DNA from: Candidatus Omnitrophota bacterium
GTDB lineage: Bacteria; Omnitrophota; Gorgyraeia; JABMRG01; JAFGKX01
Assembly: GCA_016928375.1 (NCBI GenBank)
Contig: JAFGKX010000071.1
Location: forward strand, 1 to 18,874
Length of the DNA: 18,874 bases
Direction of reading: 5' to 3'
Below the pieces are notes generated by a model. It did no database searches, was not told the origin of the DNA, and saw nothing but the letters and a program-made list of their open reading frames with translations. A program made the translations under genes and the position numbers. Each line of letters begins with the position of its first letter. Within the stretch, counting starts at the first letter, position 1. Shown piece by piece: positions 14,136 to 18,874 of this stretch.

Positions 14136-17100
14136 TATGCATTCACCTCCGCTTCTTTTAAGCTATCGATTATTTCTTTTGCTTTGTTAGCATCCACAGG
14201 CTTTATAACCTTAAGCCCGTTTGCGCCTTCAGCAAAGAAATTATTCATTTTATTTATATCGTCCTCGCTTAAGTTAAGCGCTGCCATTGCAGCCTTTATA
14301 TCAGGCCGCGCAAGAAGCGCCTTCATTATTATATTGCCGAATATTGCGGCTAATATGCTTGTAAATACTATCGATTCACCGGGCTGAACCTGCGGTATTT
14401 CAAAATACTCGATGCCGGATTTTCTGTCAGCTAATACAGATTTTTCCGATTGTGAGAATATTACAACCTGCACATTAGCCTGTTTTACCAGATCCTGTGT
14501 CCTTATGGTGTTACCGGGGAGCGCAGTAACTATTACCCTGTCGCTTACGCCTCTTAACCTATTGGCTTTATTGGCTGCGTCTTTTCCGAATATTACCACA
14601 TTCATCTTAATGCCCTGCGGCAATGCATCGACTATGAGCTTTAATCCCTGCGGCAGGCCTTCGGTAATAGCATCCGAGCCTAATGCCACTGCAGGCACGC
14701 CTATTAAATCTGTCTCTGACAAGGCCCTTTGTATAACAGCCACTAAGTTGTTATGCGCGGCAAATGCCAGGTTTAACAACGGTTCCACATCGGCTTTTCT
14801 CGACGGATCTGTTTCAAAAGCTCTGTTTGCCAGGGCCTGAGCCTGAGCGATATTGCCGGTTCGAACCATCTCTATTGCTTTTCTTAACATGTTTTCAGCA
14901 ATGAGGCTTTCCTCTTTCCACTCTATACTGTTAAGTTTCAAAGGCTCTATTTTGCGGCTTCTTAACCCCGTTATAATCTCTGATTCGCCGCCGGTATAAA
15001 GCGCGCTGCCTGTTTCTGTCCTTGTGGCTTCCCATAAAACTTCTGGATTGTCCTTATCTCCCCATGCTATGAATATATGGTTTTCAGGAGAAGCCTCTAT
15101 TTTTCTCATGTGTATAGGCAGGCCTAATATCTGGCCTGTTAAATAATACACATAGCTTAAACGTTCACACTTTGATCTATCGCCCCTTAATATATCCTTA
15201 TGGTTCTGCACTATTTCTTTACGTATAATCTCAAGCACTTCCGCAGGTTCTTTATCCTGCATTTTGTCCTTAACAGCAGAGGCGATTCCCGATGCGGCAT
15301 TTTGAGCCATTGCTGCTTCAGGATACTGCGATACAAAGCCTGTTCTTATAGTAGGCTCCGCGAACGACAACTTTTGTCTTGGTTCTTCCGCAGCAGGTTC
15401 CGCGAAAGCGGCGATTTCCTCTGCTTCCATGGAAGCTACGTAACGTCCGGAAACCGTATCTCCGAATACTTCATAGAAGCTATCCAGCGAATACCCTTTT
15501 GAAAGCAGGAACAGCTTAATATGCTCCAGCATCATACTGTCATAAGGCTGTACAAGCGCTTCTTCGCCTGCGGGCTTTTCAGGCGTGTGATTGTATTCAT
15601 GATTTAATATAAGCGCCAGAGCGCAAACCGCCGCTGTTCTCGCTTCTTTTGAACTATTTTTATCTCTATATATGCTTAAAAGATTTTCCACATCTTCCAG
15701 CCTGAATATAACATGCACATAGCCGTCTTCAACAGCGCCCATGGTATCGCTTAGGCTTTCACTTACATGCACCTTTATTCCTATGCCTTTTCTAATAAAA
15801 CCTTCAGGCCTTATTGTCGGCTCCATCTGGTTAACAGCATTTATAAACATGCCGGCTTCATTAAGCATGTTTGCGAACATGGCGCCATCCTGCGAATCCC
15901 CTTCGCATACAAACCCCTGATCATAGCTAAAATCAATTCCTTCATATTGCGGCAGCACATCCTCAACAATGCCTGCCTTTGTTATTAATGGCCCGGCTTC
16001 CTGCACAGGGCCGCCCGCTATCCTTTGTTCGATTTCCGTAACCAAGCCATCTAAACCTTCTGGAGTGTGCCATCGCTTTACACTAGCCTGTGATGCCTGA
16101 TGCCCATGTTTTGTAATTGCAAATTGTACTATAATTTTATGCGCTTCATGCAAAGCATCCTTATCGGACTTACCCTCTTGTTTTTGTTTTTTATATATTC
16201 CGTATGCCCTACCAATTACGCCTTCTTCTTCCCCATAGAAAAATCCTGTGTGCACTGCTGGTTTTACTGTATTGAAGAAATTATCCACGCTTACTTTAGT
16301 ATCCGGGGTTTCTTCACGGAGCGCTATATACATATCCAAATCGCCGAAATACATTCCGCTTTCTTCTTTTAACTGAGCATCTGCGCGCTTCATTGTGTCA
16401 CTATGCATAAGTTCATGGCGCAGGCGCTCTGCAAGCACCTGCGTAATAGCCTGCTTGTGTTCAACGCTGTTTTCCATTAATGTTGCTGTAAAAAGCCTGC
16501 CTATGTTAATATCGACCACTGCACTTTCTACATAACCTTTATGTAATGAGTTGTTCAGGGATTTCCCGAAATCATCATCATATCTTATGGCAATAGGTAT
16601 AATGCCTGTAGCCTGGCCTATTTTTTCCTGAATAAATTCTCTCAAGGTTTTTTTACCAAATGCCCCGCCTGGCCTGGTTTCCATACTGGCAATAAGCACA
16701 TCAAGCAGGTTCTTTTCGCCTTCGGTTAAGTCTTTGTCTATATCTATCTGCACAAAACGGCACTGAGCCCTATCCCAGCCTATATTTGTATTTTCAGGCA
16801 GATATGCTTCATCCATATATTTTGAACCAACAGGCAGATATTGTTCTGAAAATACCCTGCTAAACTCATCCCTTTTCTCCTTATTTGCTTTCGGGAAAGC
16901 ATATAACAAGAATGTATCTATCAATGGCTTACGATCAACACCTTCTATGCTACTGGTATTTTCATCTACAAGTTCTTTTACCTTAAAAAGATCGTTGGCA
17001 TCTATTTTTTCTGACTGTGCCTTACGTAAGGCTGAAGCATGCATTTCTGCTTCCCGCTTTATTTCCGGCCTAGACACTTTTTGCGCCAGGGAGATTACCA

Positions 17101-18874
17101 TATTCGCAAAACTATCAATCGCAGTATCCTGATGTTTAATAACTGCAGCTATATCATTCATAGTAACAACTTCTGCTAACTCTACGCCCATTTCATAAAG
17201 GCTGGTATATACTGCCATTGCTTCTATAAGCACCAATCTTCTTGCCTGGCGCAACAACTGATTCAGCGCCTGCGCTGGGGCATGCTGCTTTTCTATTGCC
17301 TCAACTGCCATGCTCTCCGCTATTTTTTCCAGTTCCTCAGGCAGTTTTCCATCTTTACAGTTCTTTAATATCGCGGAATATATATCACCCGCCCTAAAAA
17401 TACTTACTAATTCATACATCTCCGTTGAATCTCCGGCCATATCAAACCTTATCATAAACATAATCTTAGGCAGCATGCCTTCCGAAGATTGCACATTCTC
17501 TATCTGGTCCCTGAGCCCGTTAAGGACTTCTTCAAAATCAGCACCTTCTGCCTGCATAGCCCGCATAGCCTGATTAACAGCCCTTATTTTTAACTGTTTC
17601 TGTATGTTTACATAAACCTTTGCCTGCTTTTCTTTCCACCCAAGAGCAACAAGCCTGTCAACTTCTGCCTTTGTTTTTTCAGGCGTAATAGATGCTTTAA
17701 CCTTATCTATCTCGTCATAAATCTGCACCCTTATGTAAAGATTTTTATCAGTAAGCAGCTTGGAATTTGCGAATGGATCAATTGCTTTTATAAACTGCTC
17801 CGCAAGCCTGACTTGTTGTTTTGTCATCTTAGCAGGATCTATGGTTCCGCCGAGCTTTTTTCTAAGTATTTCTATTAGAGCGCCTATTCTTTCCGAGTTT
17901 GTTTTTGCATCCCAGTTTTCATCATCCATTTCTTCTTTTGCCTGCAGCAGCATGGATTTAAGTTCCTTGGATTTTGTAGTGCTAATCACTATATTCATAT
18001 AAGCCGCAACAGGTATAAGCTGCAAGCCGCTGGTTACACCTTTTTCATTTAGATTATCCGCAAGCGTTGTCAAGATTTCTGCTTTTTCTTCCTGCGTAAG
18101 TTTACCCCAGGCAGAAGCAGCACGCCTTCCGAAGGATTCTTTTAATGCTGCTTTTACCATTTCAGGCCTTACGCTGTCTCCTTCGCTTGGCAATATGCTT
18201 TTGCTTATGGATGCTACTACTTTTGCCACATACTCAGCAGGATTAGCTGAAGGAACCTCGGCAAATGTCATACCCTCGTATTCTGAGGCATTATCAAATA
18301 TTTCATCCAGTCTGCTGTCAGTAGTCAATATGTCTCTTATTTTTTCATTCGCTTCGAATTTTATCCATTTTGCATCTGCTCCCAATTCTTTACTCTTTAC
18401 TATTTCCTGCCATATGCCCAATGCCCTGGCAGCAGCATGCCTGTATATAGAACGCGCTATCTCACCAGGGCTTCTGAATACTTCGTTAATCAACAGATCC
18501 GCGTCAGCGCCTTCTTCCGTTAAGAATCTTTCGAATAATTTTTGCAGATATACCCTGGCAGCAGTACCTTCTTCTGTCATTGCTATAAGATCCTGCAGGG
18601 GCTGCCTGATTAAATTAGTCGTGGTTTCTGACGCTGTTTTGAATCTTATTGCCTCGGCTTTTTCTTCCAGTGCTTTAAAATTAGTCACAACTTCAAGAAG
18701 TGTCCTTGCCTCTTCCGGTTTCAGCATTTCATTGCGTCTGAATTTATCTATAATAGTTTTCTGATCTTCGCTGATTTTGAATTCTCCACCTTTTTTAGCA
18801 ATAAGTTCAGCTCTTAATAAAATAGTTTTTGTCTCCGCCCTGTCCATCAATACAAGCCTGTCGGAAACATTTGA
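14135..18874 (-). CDS. Giant modular protein with two HExxH modules and a transglutaminase-like module, 5'-partial
   Basis: The frame runs without a stop from the window edge, giving at least 1579 residues. A TTG at 18850 and an ATG at 18847 are possible starts, but the frame is open upstream. Numbering from 18850: residues 1-700 are mostly helical and rich in Ala, Glu and Lys. A first zinc-peptidase-like motif HELMH is at 812-816, with EE at 829-830. A second, HEYNH, is at 1084-1088, with EE at 1096-1097. After an Ala/Glu/Pro linker (about 1130-1175) comes a transglutaminase-like module with C1228, H1258 and E1274. A TPR-like pair is at 1316-1365, and an alpha/beta domain at about 1370-1530 alternates hydrophobic strands and helices. 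No membrane span is visible. Function is unknown; similar giant proteins are reported from Omnitrophota. Confidence 0.85.
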   Translation of the reverse strand, partial: SNVSDRLVLMDRAETKTILLRAELIAKKGGEFKISEDQKTIIDKFRRNEMLKPEEARTLLEVVTNFKALEEKAEAIRFKTASETTTNLIRQPLQDLIAMTEEGTAARVYLQKLFERFLTEEGADADLLINEVFRSPGEIARSIYRHAAARALGIWQEIVKSKELGADAKWIKFEANEKIRDILTTDSRLDEIFDNASEYEGMTFAEVPSANPAEYVAKVVASISKSILPSEGDSVRPEMVKAALKESFGRRAASAWGKLTQEEKAEILTTLADNLNEKGVTSGLQLIPVAAYMNIVISTTKSKELKSMLLQAKEEMDDENWDAKTNSERIGALIEILRKKLGGTIDPAKMTKQQVRLAEQFIKAIDPFANSKLLTDKNLYIRVQIYDEIDKVKASITPEKTKAEVDRLVALGWKEKQAKVYVNIQKQLKIRAVNQAMRAMQAEGADFEEVLNGLRDQIENVQSSEGMLPKIMFMIRFDMAGDSTEMYELVSIFRAGDIYSAILKNCKDGKLPEELEKIAESMAVEAIEKQHAPAQALNQLLRQARRLVLIEAMAVYTSLYEMGVELAEVVTMNDIAAVIKHQDTAIDSFANMVISLAQKVSRPEIKREAEMHASALRKAQSEKIDANDLFKVKELVDENTSSIEGVDRKPLIDTFLLYAFPKANKEKRDEFSRVFSEQYLPVGSKYMDEAYLPENTNIGWDRAQCRFVQIDIDKDLTEGEKNLLDVLIASMETRPGGAFGKKTLREFIQEKIGQATGIIPIAIRYDDDFGKSLNNSLHKGYVESAVVDINIGRLFTATLMENSVEHKQAITQVLAERLRHELMHSDTMKRADAQLKEESGMYFGDLDMYIALREETPDTKVSVDNFFNTVKPAVHTGFFYGEEEGVIGRAYGIYKKQKQEGKSDKDALHEAHKIIVQFAITKHGHQASQASVKRWHTPEGLDGLVTEIEQRIAGGPVQEAGPLITKAGIVEDVLPQYEGIDFSYDQGFVCEGDSQDGAMFANMLNEAGMFINAVNQMEPTIRPEGFIRKGIGIKVHVSESLSDTMGAVEDGYVHVIFRLEDVENLLSIYRDKNSSKEARTAAVCALALILNHEYNHTPEKPAGEEALVQPYDSMMLEHIKLFLLSKGYSLDSFYEVFGDTVSGRYVASMEAEEIAAFAEPAAEEPRQKLSFAEPTIRTGFVSQYPEAAMAQNAASGIASAVKDKMQDKEPAEVLEIIRKEIVQNHKDILRGDRSKCERLSYVYYLTGQILGLPIHMRKIEASPENHIFIAWGDKDNPEVLWEATRTETGSALYTGGESEIITGLRSRKIEPLKLNSIEWKEESLIAENMLRKAIEMVRTGNIAQAQALANRAFETDPSRKADVEPLLNLAFAAHNNLVAVIQRALSETDLIGVPAVALGSDAITEGLPQGLKLIVDALPQGIKMNVVIFGKDAANKANRLRGVSDRVIVTALPGNTIRTQDLVKQANVQVVIFSQSEKSVLADRKSGIEYFEIPQVQPGESIVFTSILAAIFGNIIMKALLARPDIKAAMAALNLSEDDINKMNNFFAEGANGLKVIKPVDANKAKEIIDSLKEAEVNA
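14143..14150 (-). promoter_or_regulatory. Strong ribosome binding site for the PilZ gene
   Basis: GGAGGTGA lies inside the last codons of the giant gene, seven bases before the PilZ ATG at 14135. With the TAATG overlap it points to efficient coupled translation. Confidence 0.75.

Noticed and set aside
18195..18764. Plus-strand open frame of 189 codons
   Set aside because: It lies antisense to the giant gene and has a Ser/Ala/Leu-rich shadow composition with no ribosome binding site or motif.

Overview
The window is a compact bacterial segment in which every gene that can be supported lies on the minus strand. It carries about twenty protein genes, one tRNA and a one-piece tmRNA, and almost no free intergenic DNA. 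No phage genes, insertion sequences or CRISPR arrays are visible. The very large, modular, Ala/Glu/Lys-rich protein at the right edge, together with NfnAB-type flavin enzymes, a NIL-domain ferredoxin and a CPBP protease, resembles anaerobic uncultured Gram-negative lineages such as Omnitrophota. That assignment is an inference from gene style; no ribosomal RNA marker is present.

Layout in the direction of transcription (right to left). (1) 18874-13779: a giant helical protein, still open at the window edge, with two HExxH motifs, a transglutaminase-like Cys/His module and a TPR-like stretch. It is translationally coupled to a PilZ-domain protein, and a branched hairpin with a U-tract closes the unit. 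(2) A good sigma70-type promoter at 13639-13667 starts the next unit: an Lgt-like membrane enzyme, a UPF0280 protein, a NIL-domain 2x[4Fe-4S] ferredoxin and NfnA-NfnB. UPF0280 and NIL-ferredoxin proteins are both known from the sulfide-based homocysteine route of methanogens, and NfnAB moves electrons between NAD(H), NADP(H) and ferredoxin. The block therefore looks like a low-potential redox and sulfur-assimilation module.

(3) 9312-6335: a pentapeptide-repeat two-TM channel, a YqeY protein, a CPBP protease and peptide deformylase, nearly head to tail. (4) 6301-4324: a soluble zinc-ribbon/PAS histidine kinase and a CheY-like receiver. (5) 4319-3298: tRNA-Leu(CAG), smpB and ssrA, which is a trans-translation cluster embedded in the protein operon. 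(6) 3288-1: a lipoprotein amidase, glutamate racemase and the preQ0 genes queD, queC and queE, the last running off the left edge. A strong hairpin region with two mutually exclusive folds separates queC from queE.

No unquestionably new system is present. The items most worth following are the giant protein with duplicated HExxH modules and its coupled PilZ partner, the NIL-ferredoxin/UPF0280/NfnAB block, the switch-like RNA before queE, and the near-leaderless amidase start just after the tmRNA 3' end.
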